Shown here one piece after another: positions 8,740-18,024 of a DNA stretch of 64,000 bases. Location: assembly GCF_025917685.1 (NCBI RefSeq), contig NZ_CP089518.1, positions 2,481,001 through 2,545,000 on the forward strand, written 5' to 3'. The translations under genes and the position numbers were made by a program. This DNA is from Bacillus cereus. GTDB lineage: Bacteria > Bacillota > Bacilli > Bacillales > Bacillaceae_G. Position 1 is the stretch's first letter, and each line of letters opens with the position of its first letter. The notes under the pieces were generated by a model. It had not been told where the DNA came from. It saw only the letters and a list, made by a program, of their open reading frames with translations, and ran no database searches.

Positions 8740-9162
8740 ATGAAATTACTATTAACATTAGTAGCTGTAGTGCTTCTGTGTTTTATTAGTTTTTTGCATA
8801 TTTATTGGGCTTTTGGAGGTCGATGGGGTTCTGCCGCTGTTATCCCAGTAAAAGAGGGAGAACATAAGCCTGCTTTTACTCCGAGAATATGGGGAACATT
8901 ATTCATAGCCATTCTTATTCTACTAGCTAGTGTCATTATTGTTGTTCAAGCAGATTATTTGCAGGGGTTCCAGGCAAATAGTTTATCTAAAATCGGAAGT
9001 ATTGTCTGTGCTTTAGTTTTTATTATTAGGGCAATTGGTGATTTTAAGTTTGTTGGATTTTTCAAGAAAATTAAACATTCTCAATTTGCTAAATACGACA
9101 CTTGGTTCTATAGTCCATTATGTTTATTCTTTGGTTTTGTCTATATCATGTTGTTGTTTTAA
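8740..9162 (+). CDS. DUF3995 domain membrane protein
   Basis: 140 residues with four hydrophobic segments (about 3-23, 50-70, 83-100, 120-138). The first carries the family pattern SFLHIYWAFGGRWG, and later FTPRIWGT and RAIGDFKFVGFFK. The family is widespread in Bacillus and of unknown role. The palindromic operator upstream suggests that it belongs to the regulon of the neighbouring TetR protein, so its function may concern the same inducer. Start ATG follows GGGGGC. Confidence 0.85.
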   Translation: MKLLLTLVAVVLLCFISFLHIYWAFGGRWGSAAVIPVKEGEHKPAFTPRIWGTLFIAILILLASVIIVVQADYLQGFQANSLSKIGSIVCALVFIIRAIGDFKFVGFFKKIKHSQFAKYDTWFYSPLCLFFGFVYIMLLF

Positions 9163-9502
9163 TAAGTATAATGAATTCTGTATAAAATAAATTTTATACA
9201 GGAAGAAAACACCTCTTATTGAACAAGTAGTAATAAAAAGAAGTTTGAGCATAGCAATAGAGCAATACGGGTTCTGTTGACAGCGAAGTCCGCTATGATA
9301 AGTCATTTGTGGTTAAAAAGAGGATAGATAGAGCGAATTTATTCAAGCTCTTCTATCCTTTTAATTTCTATACATATAATGTATGACATTATATAAGAAT
9401 TCACTATTAATAATAGGTCCAGCTAATATCTTGATTTTTAATAAAATTTAAAAGTGTTGGTTTTTTATTGGGTAAATAAGAGGTTAGTTGTTGTTTTGGA
9501 GT
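9163..9502. other. Intergenic stretch with two hairpins
   Basis: 9178-9201 is a near-perfect 24-bp palindrome (CTGTATAAAAT / ATTTTATACAG) just after the DUF3995 stop and could end that transcript. 9321-9364 holds a second stem (GGATAGA.AGAGC / GCTCTTCTATCC) followed by TTTTAATTT. Nothing coding is recognised between them; a GGTTCTGTTG at 9269 only weakly resembles an IS6-family end. Confidence 0.45.
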
Positions 9503-10942
9503 TTAAATCATTGATTTAAACTTGGTAATTGTATCATATAATCTTTCTAATCCAATCAACATATCTTTTTCATTTAACATTGAATAACTAATTCGCAAAT
9601 GATTATATTGAGTTTCATGGTTTAACAGACAAGCTGTGCCGGGTAAAAAAGAAACATCTACTTCATTCGCTTTTTGTAATAATGTAAAAGGATCGATTGA
9701 CTGAGGGAGTGTAACCCATAAGTTAAATCCTCCATTAGGTACTATAAATTCTAATTCTTTTAATGGAGATAATATATCAATTGTTAAATCGCGTCTAATT
9801 TGTAAAGCAGTACGTAATTTTTCTAAATGATTTTTCATTCGTTCCGCTCGTAAAAAAGGAAGTAGTGCTTTTTGTGTCAATAAGGGGCTACCTATATCCA
9901 TCGAAGCTTTCACGGCATATAACCATTCAAAAATAGGACCCTCAGCTGCAAGCGCCGCGATGCGCAGACCTGGTGCTAATGTTTTACTAAATCCTTTTAA
10001 ATATATAACGTGACCATTTGTATCAAAGCTTTTTATTGGAGGGGGAATTTTAAAATCCTCAAAATATATCTCTCCGAAAGAATCATCCTCTAAAATGAAA
10101 AATTGATAAAGCTCTGCTAGTTCTACAAGCTCCATTCTTCTTCCTTTGCTCATTACTGTGCCCGTTGGATTCTGAAAAGTAGGATTCACATATAACAAAA
10201 CAGGATTCTTTCTTTGACAAATATCATCGATTAAGTCTGAGCGAATGCCGTTGTTATCAAGACTAACAGGGATAATTTGAACTCCTTTATTAATAAATAC
10301 ATCAAGCGCCGCTCCATAACATGGACTTTCTACTAACACTATGTCTCCAGGCTTTAATAACGTTTGGGCGATTAAATCAATTCCTTGCTGGGCACCGCTT
10401 GTAATTAATAATTGAGATGGATCTGTAACTACTTTTTGGTGTTCTTTTAAGTAGTTTGTTATTTCCACTCTAAGTTCTTTATCACCTTGAACAGGTCCGT
10501 ATGTTGCCAGTATCATTTGATCCTTATTAAGTAATTTGTGCATTTCATCTGAAAGAAACGGATTTGGTAGTAAACGTGGATAAAGGACCGCCTGTGAAAA
10601 ATCGAAATATTTACGGTGTTGGTTCATTACATATTGAGAACGCATAACATTAATGGATTTCGTTTTTTGCCATTGATACGGAATTGGTTTGAAATCTTTA
10701 TTTACACGTTTATGTATATAGGTACCTTTTCCTTGCTCAATGCGTATATATTCTTTCGTTTCTAACTGCTTATACGCTTTACGAACAGTTAATAAACTAA
10801 TTTGTAAATCATCGGCCATAGAACGTAAGGAAGGGAGGTAATCGCCATGTGAAAGCATCCCGCTTTGAATTCTCTCAACGATTTGCATATATATTTGTTG
10901 GTAATATGGTATGTTGGATTCTTTACGCAGTACTATCTTCAT
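9503..10942 (-). CDS. MocR-type (GntR/aminotransferase) transcription regulator
   Basis: 479 residues. N-terminal winged helix: LPSLRSMADDLQISLLTVRK (residues ~35-54). The aminotransferase domain shows ITSGAQQGIDLIAQ, YVNPTFQNPTGTVMS (PxFxxPxG), LEDDSFGEIYFED and YLKGFSKTLAPGLRI with the PLP lysine around residue 310. All key residues are present. ATG 10942 has AGGTGATT upstream; the longer frame to 10999 has no ribosome site. It is divergent from an EamA exporter, with direct repeats between, the usual layout for MocR control. Confidence 0.9.
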   Translation of the reverse strand: MKIVLRKESNIPYYQQIYMQIVERIQSGMLSHGDYLPSLRSMADDLQISLLTVRKAYKQLETKEYIRIEQGKGTYIHKRVNKDFKPIPYQWQKTKSINVMRSQYVMNQHRKYFDFSQAVLYPRLLPNPFLSDEMHKLLNKDQMILATYGPVQGDKELRVEITNYLKEHQKVVTDPSQLLITSGAQQGIDLIAQTLLKPGDIVLVESPCYGAALDVFINKGVQIIPVSLDNNGIRSDLIDDICQRKNPVLLYVNPTFQNPTGTVMSKGRRMELVELAELYQFFILEDDSFGEIYFEDFKIPPPIKSFDTNGHVIYLKGFSKTLAPGLRIAALAAEGPIFEWLYAVKASMDIGSPLLTQKALLPFLRAERMKNHLEKLRTALQIRRDLTIDILSPLKELEFIVPNGGFNLWVTLPQSIDPFTLLQKANEVDVSFLPGTACLLNHETQYNHLRISYSMLNEKDMLIGLERLYDTITKFKSMI

Positions 10943-11013
10943 AGAATCACCTGTTTTTCTTTTTAATTTAATTAAAGCGAAAAACATTCTGGCAATCAAC
11001 TATATTTTTATTC

Positions 11014-11043
11014 CACTGTTATATGCGTTGATACACTGTTATA
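11014..11043. promoter_or_regulatory. Direct repeats CACTGTTATA, candidate MocR sites
   Basis: The 10-mer CACTGTTATA occurs at 11014-11023 and again at 11034-11043, 20 bp apart (about two helical turns), in the divergent region. MocR/GabR proteins are known to bind direct repeats, so this is a plausible operator for the mocR-EamA pair. Confidence 0.55.
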
Positions 11044-11090
11044 CACCATATCCTCTATACTCGTTTCAAGAGTAAAAAGGAGGAAGCAAA

Positions 11091-12008
11091 ATGGTCATTT
11101 TAAATTATATTTTAGTATGTATTATTTTTGGAACGACATTTTTAACGATAAAAATTGGAATAGAAGCGGGCGCACCACCATTATTTTCAGCTGGAATTCG
11201 TTTCTTTTTGGCGGGCCTTATTCTCATTATTATTTTTAAATTAAAGCGAAAGGATATTATGCCTTACTTAATATCGAAACGTATTATATATGCTGGTTTT
11301 TGTTTAACATTTATGACATTCGCGACCCTTTACTGGGCTGAACAATATATTTCTTCTGGATTAGCTGCAGTTCTATCTGCTACGGGTCCAATGATGATCT
11401 TGCTATTGCAATCAAAGAGAAATAAAACAAAATTGCAAAAAGAACAACTTGTCGCTTTAGTGATAGCACTCCTTGGTGTTTTTTGCATTTCTTTACCTGG
11501 AATGCATCAAGAACTTACATTAATATGGAGTATCGCTTGTCTTGTTATATTAGTAGGAGAGTTGTTTTATGGAATAGGTTCTATTCGTTCTAAAGAGATA
11601 CTTTCAGATTTACCTAACGTATCACCATTTCTCATTAACGGCATTCAAATGTTTTATGGAGGAGTTTTGTTGTTAATTGTATCTATCGTAATGGAACATC
11701 CTAATCTAACAATCTTAACATCTTGGAATGTACAATGGCCAATTTTATATCTTATATTTGTAGGATCTATCGGTGGACACGGTTTATATTACTGGCTTTT
11801 ATCAAAAACAAATCCTGTATTTCCATCAACGTGGTTATATGTATCTCCGTTAATCGCTGTTATTGTAGGTTATTTTGTATTAGGAGAACCATTAAATCCT
11901 ACAATGGGAATTGGTGCTGGTTTAATCTTGATTGGTGTATTTTTAGCAAATCGTACTACGCTTGGAGTTTATTTTAAGCAGGGTAAGTTATTGAAGAAAG
12001 AGATTTAA
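11091..12008 (+). CDS. EamA/DMT family transporter
   Basis: 305 residues, ten hydrophobic segments, two EamA halves: IIFGTTFLTIKIGIEAG with AGIRFFLAGLILI in the first, and PVFPSTWLYVSPLIAVIVGY with the conserved PxxAxxxG and ALGEPL-like FVLGEPLNP in the second. AAAGGAGG lies eight bases before ATG. It is divergently arranged with the MocR gene and followed by a terminator, so it is probably a one-gene unit induced or repressed by that regulator. Substrate unknown. Confidence 0.88.
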   Translation: MVILNYILVCIIFGTTFLTIKIGIEAGAPPLFSAGIRFFLAGLILIIIFKLKRKDIMPYLISKRIIYAGFCLTFMTFATLYWAEQYISSGLAAVLSATGPMMILLLQSKRNKTKLQKEQLVALVIALLGVFCISLPGMHQELTLIWSIACLVILVGELFYGIGSIRSKEILSDLPNVSPFLINGIQMFYGGVLLLIVSIVMEHPNLTILTSWNVQWPILYLIFVGSIGGHGLYYWLLSKTNPVFPSTWLYVSPLIAVIVGYFVLGEPLNPTMGIGAGLILIGVFLANRTTLGVYFKQGKLLKKEI

Positions 12009-12033
12009 ATAGAAATTATCGGAGCATTTTAAA

Positions 12034-12067
12034 ACAGAGAGCTAAATGAATAGCTCTCTGTTTTTTT
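12034..12067 (+). terminator. Terminator after EamA gene
   Basis: Stem ACAGAGAGCTA / TAGCTCTCTGT followed by seven Ts. Confidence 0.9.
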
Positions 12068-12281
12068 ATTCTGAAAGAAAAACATGATACGGAATCAATT
12101 AAAATCGATTTAGTAGGCACTTTAAAATGTATAATAATTCAACTCGCAAGCCCTCTCGATAAAGTTAAATAACTCCTTATTCAATATAAAAAGCGAGAAG
12201 CATCAATGTTTATATTTTTAATTATTCACAAAAACCAAAAAGAATGTTATGGTTTGTAGAAAATGAGGAATGGGTGGAAAT

Positions 12282-12941
12282 ATGGCGGATCATAATGTTG
12301 ACATATTTAATGATAAATACGAATATATTGGGATTTCTAATAAGCGACTTGCCCATCTAGAAGGATTATGGCATAGAGTTTTTACATGTATTGTAATTAA
12401 CTCAGATGAAAAAACTATGATTCTACAAAGTAAAGTGCCAAATCAGTATTCCTTTGAAAGAGAAGATTATTTAGATATTAGTGTCGGTGGGCATTATAAA
12501 GCTGGTGAACGTATCCAAGACGGAATTAGAGAATTAAAAGAAGAGATTGGAATAGATGTAGACTTCGAGGAACTAATTGAAATTGGTATTAGACAAACAT
12601 CGAAAACTATTTCTGCAGACTACATTAGTAATGAATTTCAACATCTCTTTTTATATGATAGTAATAGACAACTTACACAATATAAGCCTGATAATAAAGA
12701 AGTTAAAGAATTGGTTGAAGTGCCAATATATCAAGGTATAGATTTACTTTTAGGTAAAATAGAATACTTAGAAGTGAAAACCTTTGGGATAAAAGATGGT
12801 AATAGAGTTGTTAGTCACAAAGTAATTACATTAAAAGATTTTGTACCAGATTATCTAACTATTGATAAATTCATGATGAGACTCTTTATAACAGCTAAGA
12901 GATATATTGAAGGTGAGAAAAAGGAGTTCCTTTTTTGGTAG
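12282..12941 (+). CDS. Nudix hydrolase, IPP-isomerase-like subgroup
   Basis: About 219 residues. The opening DIFNDKYEYIGISNKRLAH and GLWHRVFTCIVIN resemble the YfcD/IDI type of Nudix proteins, and the Nudix box reads GGHYKAGERIQDGIRELKEE (all catalytic Glu present). Likely a pyrophosphohydrolase on an unknown nucleotide-like substrate. Two in-frame ATGs exist; the one at 12282 has GGGTGG seven bases upstream, the one at 12270 has GAGGA too close. It converges on secY across a shared terminator. Confidence 0.85.
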   Translation: MADHNVDIFNDKYEYIGISNKRLAHLEGLWHRVFTCIVINSDEKTMILQSKVPNQYSFEREDYLDISVGGHYKAGERIQDGIRELKEEIGIDVDFEELIEIGIRQTSKTISADYISNEFQHLFLYDSNRQLTQYKPDNKEVKELVEVPIYQGIDLLLGKIEYLEVKTFGIKDGNRVVSHKVITLKDFVPDYLTIDKFMMRLFITAKRYIEGEKKEFLFW

Positions 12942-12973
12942 TAAAGATAAAAATAGAATATTATAGAATAAAA

Positions 12974-13006
12974 AACACTAGATCTTTAAGATCTAGTGTT
13001 TTTTTA
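12974..13006. terminator. Bidirectional terminator between Nudix and secY genes
   Basis: A long stem AACACTAGATCTT / AAGATCTAGTGTT with A and T runs on either side, directly abutting the secY stop; serves both converging genes. Confidence 0.9.
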
Positions 13007-14311
13007 TTAGTTTACTTTCTTTATAAAGCCTTTATAATGACGCTTCACAAGCTGGCTTTCAAGCGTCTTCATTGTTTCTAATGCTACACCTACAATGATT
13101 AGTAAGCTTGTACCACCGATTTGAGCAGAAGGTGGTAATGTAGCAATTTTCGTGAATACAAGCGGTAATATTGAAATTGCGCCTAAGAAAATGGCACCGA
13201 TAAATGTTAAACGATATAAAATTTTTGTTACATATTGTTCAGTTGATTTACCTGGGCGAATACCAGGAACGTATCCGTTTTGTTTCTTTAAGTTATCGGC
13301 CATTTGTTCAGGATTTACTTGAACGAATGCGTAGAAATATGTGAAGGCAACGATAAGACCCACATATAGTGTCATTCCAAATGGATGTGCAAAATCAAGA
13401 TTCGCAATTATCCATTTAGATACGCTTGAATCAGGGAAGAGCTGCGCAATTGTACGCGGCGTCATTAAAAAGGCTGAAGCAAAGATAACAGGAATTACAC
13501 CTGCACTATTTACTTTAAGAGGTAAATGAGTATTTTTTGCTCCTTGATATTGATTGTTTCCTGAAACAGCTTTTGCATATTGAATCGGTATTTTTCGAAC
13601 AGCTTGTTGAATGTAAATAACACCAACAACAATCGCTAAAATAACGAGTCCAATTAAGACCATTTTTATAATGTGCATAAATAACTGATCGCCTGCGTTT
13701 TGGAATTGTTGCAAATAAATTTGATTAGCGACATTCGGAATCGCCGCAACAAGTCCTGCGAAGATAATCATTGAGATTCCATTACCAACGCCATTAGCGG
13801 TAATTTGTTCACCTAACCAAAGTAAAAATGCAGTACCAGCAGTTAAAACTGTCGCAATAAATAAGTATGTAGTCCAGCTTTGATCTGTAATTAATTGTCC
13901 ACCTGCTATATTATTAAAACCATAAGACATCCCAATGGATTGTATGAATGCGAGAATGATCGTAAAGTATCGAGTAAATTGAGCTGATTTCTTACGGCCC
14001 ATTTCTCCTTGCTTTGCCCATTCTGTAAATTTAGGTACAACGTCCATTTGTAGTAATTGTACAATGATAGAAGCTGTAATATATGGTGTGATACCTACAG
14101 CAAAGATTGAGAAGTGTTGCAGTGCTCCTCCGCCAAATACGTTTAGCATACCTAAAACGTTGGCTTGATCTTGTACTTTTAATACCTCTGCGTTAGTATG
14201 AGGAACTGGAATAAACGTGCCAATTCGAAAAACAATTAGCATCGCTAGTGTAAAAAGAATTTTGTTTCTTATCTCAGCTACTCTCATGAAATTTGAAATC
14301 GTACGAAACAT
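13007..14311 (-). CDS. secY2: Preprotein translocase subunit SecY, stand-alone second copy
   Basis: 434 residues with ten membrane segments and a full SecY core: FRIGTFIPVPHTNAE near the N-terminus, the plug region with GGGALQHFSIFAVGI, TASIIVQLLQMDVVPKFTEW, and the C-terminal loop NLKKQNGYVPGIRPGKSTEQ. It forms the channel that exports unfolded proteins. The main secY lies in the ribosomal-protein operon between rplO and adk; this one has no such neighbours, so it is an accessory copy. B. cereus-group genomes are known to carry a second secY; its client range here is not evident. No secA2 or secG is close by. Confidence 0.9.
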   Translation of the reverse strand: MFRTISNFMRVAEIRNKILFTLAMLIVFRIGTFIPVPHTNAEVLKVQDQANVLGMLNVFGGGALQHFSIFAVGITPYITASIIVQLLQMDVVPKFTEWAKQGEMGRKKSAQFTRYFTIILAFIQSIGMSYGFNNIAGGQLITDQSWTTYLFIATVLTAGTAFLLWLGEQITANGVGNGISMIIFAGLVAAIPNVANQIYLQQFQNAGDQLFMHIIKMVLIGLVILAIVVGVIYIQQAVRKIPIQYAKAVSGNNQYQGAKNTHLPLKVNSAGVIPVIFASAFLMTPRTIAQLFPDSSVSKWIIANLDFAHPFGMTLYVGLIVAFTYFYAFVQVNPEQMADNLKKQNGYVPGIRPGKSTEQYVTKILYRLTFIGAIFLGAISILPLVFTKIATLPPSAQIGGTSLLIIVGVALETMKTLESQLVKRHYKGFIKKVN

Positions 14312-14847
14312 TATGTCGCCTCCTATATTTTTATCAGTTCAAAACTGATTATTATATCCCGATGAAGTAACCACAAACCTCCTTCCGCATTAAATTCATT
14401 TGACAAATGGAATTTTATACATTTTGTAGTTTTCACGGATATAAAAATATAAGGTGTTATACAAGCGATTTATTGATTTTTCGTAATCATTCAATACCCA
14501 TAATATAACTAATAAATTAACAAATGTACATACATAAGCATTAAAAATGAATGAATAGGATGATTTTTTACATATATTTAATGCTAGATTGATAATTAGG
14601 AACGTTTTATGTAGTTATATTGAAGGGATTCCATGGAAAGTATTATGATGTAGCTGTAGCGCATAATAACCTCAAGGAAATCTTCAAGGATGTTGAGAGA
14701 ACTCATACGTTTCAGCATGAATTAGAGAACCTACTAAAGAAAGAGAAGATTGGATTGGAATAATAGTGAAGGGAAATCTTTTTTCCATAGAGAATATTTC
14801 TAGCGTAGGAATCTAAGTATGTAGGTTCTAATGAAAGGAGAATTCAC
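14312..14847. other. Intergenic stretch with a 47-codon gene remnant
   Basis: Upstream of secY the region is AT-rich with no clear operator. On the plus strand, 14620-14763 is open for 47 codons (LKGFHGKYYDVAVAHNNLK, then a charged helix IFKDVERTHTFQHELENLLK) and ends in TAA TAG. It looks like the C-terminal end of a lost gene; no start or ribosome site is present and I do not recognise the family. Confidence 0.35.
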
Positions 14848-15363
14848 ATGAATCCATTTGTAAATGACAAGTTTTATGAAACTAGAAATCAATTATTTGA
14901 GGAAATTACTTTGTTAAGTGATGCTCAATTTAATAGGAAACCAGATAAGGATAAATGGAGTATAGCACAAGTTTGTCATCACTTAGTTTTATTAGATGAG
15001 AGAGTTATAACAGTTATTTCATCGGGATTAAAAAAGATGGATAGTATCTTAAATGAGCGTAAAGAAATTCACACTATTTTATTAGATAGATCGATAAAAT
15101 TTATAGCCCCAGAAATGATTGAACCAAGTATAGAACCATTTGAAGTGCAGCAAATGGTTGATTTGTTAAACGACTCTAGAAAAGAATTGATGCGTTTCCT
15201 GAGTACAATAGAAGATGAATCTATATTAGCGAAAAAATCAGTAACGCATCCAGCTCTTGGAGAATTACTTCTTGACCAGTGGATAGAACTGATCTATTTG
15301 CATGAACAGCGTCATATAGAACAAATTAAAGAGATAAAATTGCTTTGTGGAGTTGAAAAATAA
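14848..15363 (+). CDS. DinB family protein
   Basis: 171 residues forming a four-helix bundle pattern: DKDKWSIAQVCHHLVLLDE (first His of the metal triad) and the C-terminal WIELIYLHEQRHIEQIKEI (HExxH-like pair). DinB/YfiT proteins use three His to hold a divalent metal; some are thiol-S-transferases acting with bacillithiol. All three positions appear to be kept. ATG 14848 has AAAGGAG upstream. Single gene, no clear partner. Confidence 0.85.
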   Translation: MNPFVNDKFYETRNQLFEEITLLSDAQFNRKPDKDKWSIAQVCHHLVLLDERVITVISSGLKKMDSILNERKEIHTILLDRSIKFIAPEMIEPSIEPFEVQQMVDLLNDSRKELMRFLSTIEDESILAKKSVTHPALGELLLDQWIELIYLHEQRHIEQIKEIKLLCGVEK

Positions 15364-15650
15364 ACATCATTATCTATTTTTTGAGCAATTTGGGATAGCA
15401 TCAAGGTTTCGAGTGATAAAATAGAAATCCTGATTAAAATTATGATGAATTTAGTTGAAAGCAACCAATAAGCTGAAGAAATTACGAAACTAGCAGATCT
15501 TACTCCTGAAGAGGAAACGAACATTCGAAAAAAATCTGAATCCGATTTGCTGTATAAGTGTAACCCCGTCTTAAATGAAGAGCGAGGTTATTATTTTTGG
15601 AAGTGATCTCAGCATTTTTATTTAGAAGGAAATAAATTGGCAATGAAATC
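15364..15650. other. Degenerate coding remnant
   Basis: Plus strand 15416-15545 translates as KIEILIKIMMNLVESNQ, a stop, then EEITKLADLTPEEETNIRKK. This looks like a helical C-terminal domain of a lost gene, but the family is not recognised. An imperfect hairpin (AACCCCG / CGAGGTT, 15561-15591) with a T-rich tail follows and may have been its terminator. Confidence 0.3.
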
Positions 15651-15654
15651 CGAA

Positions 15655-16095
15655 AATGTAATCAGCATTACAGATTTCGCGATGCGTGAAATCCCATATC
15701 GGACTTTAGTCCGCCTTTAGGCATGGGATGAAAGTATCGCTTTTTCATAGAAAAACATTTGTTTTTTGGATATACTTTAACTATAGACAAGTACAAGTCT
15801 TTAAAACGCCTATGTGTTCCTTGAAAACAAGATAGCATATGGAGTTCGATAGACTAATTCACGCTATCGGTAAAATGATATGTGTCGTCAAGAACAAGAC
15901 GCTAAAACATGTGAACACGCAACTATCTGTACGGTATGGTCATAGTACCGTAGCTCACGAACCTATATGGTCTGTCGTGAGAGTGGTGATGGCACACCGC
16001 AATCTTGCACGTCAGCGATACCAGAAATGGACTTCGCCTTTGGTGGCAAGAATCCCACTGACGCTAGTCAGCTTGCCCCTTTAGGGGTGGGAGTG
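15655..16095 (+). mobile_element. IS200/IS605-type remnant without intact transposase
   Basis: No tnpA or tnpB frame survives, but both ends look like this family. On the left, 15683-15735 folds into nested hairpins (ATCCCAT / ATGGGAT around CGGACTTTAGTCCG). On the right, 15990-16095 has the structured tail seen downstream of tnpB (CAATCTTGCACGTCAGCGAT, GACGCTAGTC, GCCCCTTTAGGGG, GGTGGGAGTG), where the omega RNA would lie. The 23-mer at 15785-15807 recurs with one mismatch at 33124-33146. The last bases (GTCAA) are at 19769 onward because the IS231 unit is inserted in the right end. Family assigned by recall. Confidence 0.5.
16085..16095. repeat. Left target duplication of the IS231 unit
   Basis: GGGTGGGAGTG, identical to 19758-19768 and directly abutting the left inverted repeat. 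Confidence 0.9.
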
Positions 16096-16116
16096 CATGC
16101 CCATCAACTTAAAAAT
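16096..16116. repeat. IS231 terminal inverted repeat, transposase 3' side
   Basis: CATGCCCATCAACTTAA followed by AAAT; pairs with 19737-19757 with one mismatch. It lies 109 bp from the transposase stop codon. Confidence 0.9.
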
Positions 16117-16224
16117 GAAAACAAAGTGTACTTTCATTTTGTGGAGGTAAAGCATTCCTAAAATAGAAGCATACTCTTAATAATATGCATACCAAATAAA
16201 CCCTAACGGGTTTCCTTTTTTAAA

Positions 16225-17661
16225 TTATGCAACTTTCTTTTGTTTTTTCAACCCATTATACTCATAAACAACACCCATAATATCAAAAACAGTCTTCTTC
16301 TCATATCGATGAGATTTTCTTCCGTTCTTCTGTAGGAGGTGGAACAGGCTGATTAGGATCTTTGTTATTTCTTGGATGTTTTGTTGTATGGCTTGATACA
16401 AACTCGATAAGTGGTCTTGAATCATTCCAATTGCTTTATATTCACTTAATTCTTGTTTCTTCTTTTGTAAAATTAATTGTCGCATCTTAAACATAGTAGA
16501 AGAACATAGAAAAATGGCAATGAGTTTTCCATAAACATGGCATTCTAATCGCTCTTGTTTAATATGTTGCCAATGATGAATTTGAAATAAGGATTTCCAA
16601 GTTTTAAAAATGATTTCAATTTGCCAGCGGAGAGAGTAAAAATTATGGATTTGTTCCATCGGAGCAATCTCCCAAGGTGTATTGGTAACATATAGGTTCA
16701 TGCCAGCTAATCGTTTGCTTTTTTTCGAATATGTAATCCCTTTTTTACTTTCTGTGTACACTTGTTTTTTCATACGCTCACGAAGTTGTTTTTCTGTTAA
16801 TCGATACATAATCACCCGAGTGAATAGTTTTTTATCCTTTCCAATATAAGCTTCTTTTATTTCATAGGACTGTCCTGGTTTTAAGGTATCCATGATGTGC
16901 TCTAAATCAACTTTGATGTACTGAGATTGTTTTTTTATTGTTCCGTTTCGAAAGTATTCAGGAAATTCATTTTTGACATATACCCTATTGTTTAATTTGA
17001 GTCGCGATATATGGTACACACCACGTTGATCCATTTGATCTAAATCATCCAGTGAATAATAGCCTAAATCCCGAATACATAGGTCACCAGGGCGTAATGT
17101 TGATAAACACTCTGTTCCAAAGGTTTTATCATTATTTTTCCCTGGTTCCACTTGGAAATTTAAAAACTGACCACTATGTAAATCATATTCTAACTGGATT
17201 TTTATACCCGCTGTTTGTGCACAACCACCTGATCCAGGATATACATTGGCCAAGTGTTTTGGTACGTGAAAAATGGTTGCATCTAAAATACGAATTCGCT
17301 GAAAATAGGTAAGTGAAGCACTTGGAATTGCTGACTTTCCACAAACTTTATTTTTTAATAATATGGAGAAAATATGTTTCAAAAAGAACACTGCCTTTTT
17401 ATTAAAGCGCTTATTTAGTCCTTCAGGACTCATAAGAGTTCCTGTTGATGCATGTAGCTGACTACACAATCGGACTAATGAATCACTCGCTACTCGTTGA
17501 CTATTCCAGACACATATAGTAGCTAAATCATACCCTGAAAATTTACGTTTTCGTTTTACAAAACCTAGCTCTCTAGCGAGATTTTCCAAAAATGAAGGGG
17601 TAAGATGTTCATATAATTCTTCAGCGAATAATTGTAATTCGTCAGAAATTGATAGATACAT
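16225..17661 (-). CDS. IS231 (IS4 family) transposase
   Basis: 478 residues, the usual length for IS231. DDE residues are visible in [15 protein letters not shown] (first Asp) and [13 protein letters not shown] (second Asp). The IS4 signature Y-(2)-R-(3)-E-(6)-K reads [15 protein letters not shown] around residue 350. No stop or shift interrupts it, so it should be active. The leader upstream keeps AGGAAAGGATGG before ATG, but only about 50 bp of it remain before an IS6-family end at 17714; the matching terminal repeat is 2 kb further away, beyond the passenger genes. Confidence 0.93.
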   Translation of the reverse strand: MYLSISDELQLFAEELYEHLTPSFLENLARELGFVKRKRKFSGYDLATICVWNSQRVASDSLVRLCSQLHASTGTLMSPEGLNKRFNKKAVFFLKHIFSILLKNKVCGKSAIPSASLTYFQRIRILDATIFHVPKHLANVYPGSGGCAQTAGIKIQLEYDLHSGQFLNFQVEPGKNNDKTFGTECLSTLRPGDLCIRDLGYYSLDDLDQMDQRGVYHISRLKLNNRVYVKNEFPEYFRNGTIKKQSQYIKVDLEHIMDTLKPGQSYEIKEAYIGKDKKLFTRVIMYRLTEKQLRERMKKQVYTESKKGITYSKKSKRLAGMNLYVTNTPWEIAPMEQIHNFYSLRWQIEIIFKTWKSLFQIHHWQHIKQERLECHVYGKLIAIFLCSSTMFKMRQLILQKKKQELSEYKAIGMIQDHLSSLYQAIQQNIQEITKILISLFHLLQKNGRKSHRYEKKTVFDIMGVVYEYNGLKKQKKVA

Positions 17662-17713
17662 ACAAAAACGCCATCCTTTCCTATGATTCTACAGAAAGAA
17701 TAGCGTATTTTTT

Positions 17714-17901
17714 GGTTCTGGTGCAAAGGTAGTGGAAAAGAAAATATAACATATATATTTCTAGCATAATGGTAGGATAATCCTGGTTCCTTATCATTTC
17801 TACTAAATCACGAAAAATTAAGTTGTACCGTACCAACGTACAGTTAACAAAATAATATCTTGCTGATAATGCTTCCATTTGAACAAATTTTCCTTTTCCA
17901 T
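17714..17901 (-). pseudogene. IS6 family (IS240-like) transposase N-terminal remnant
   Basis: Read on the minus strand from ATG 17901: MEKENLFKWKHYQQDIILL then TVRWY; after a frameshift near 17829 it continues as RYNLIFRDLVEMIR. This matches the conserved N-terminal region of IS6/IS240 transposases (WKHxQxDIILLxVRWYxRYxLSYRDLVE type). The DDE domain is missing. At 17714-17728 the sequence GGTTCTGGTGCAAAG matches the IS6-family terminal repeat at 14 of 15 positions, so this is an internally deleted copy lying directly behind the IS231 leader. Confidence 0.75.
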
Positions 17902-18024
17902 ACCGATCACACATCTTTTGTAGAGTAATAGTATCAGCATATCCCAGTTTAAGAGGTTACTTACAAAATATTTAGAATTTTTTTGCGAGAATCCTCCGAA
18001 ATGTAATACGGACTTTAAATACTT

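Noticed and set aside
9230..9300. GGTTCTGTTG resembling an IS6-family terminal repeat
   Set aside because: Only ten bases match, no partner repeat or transposase remnant nearby; probably chance.
12080..12200. 33-codon tail ending IIIQLASPLDKVK
   Set aside because: Could be a gene end relic but no family, start or upstream frame; too short to support.
15839..16161. Two overlapping frames inside the IS605-type remnant
   Set aside because: They cover structured non-coding sequence (hairpins, GCCCCTTTAGGGG) and show no transposase motif or ribosome site.
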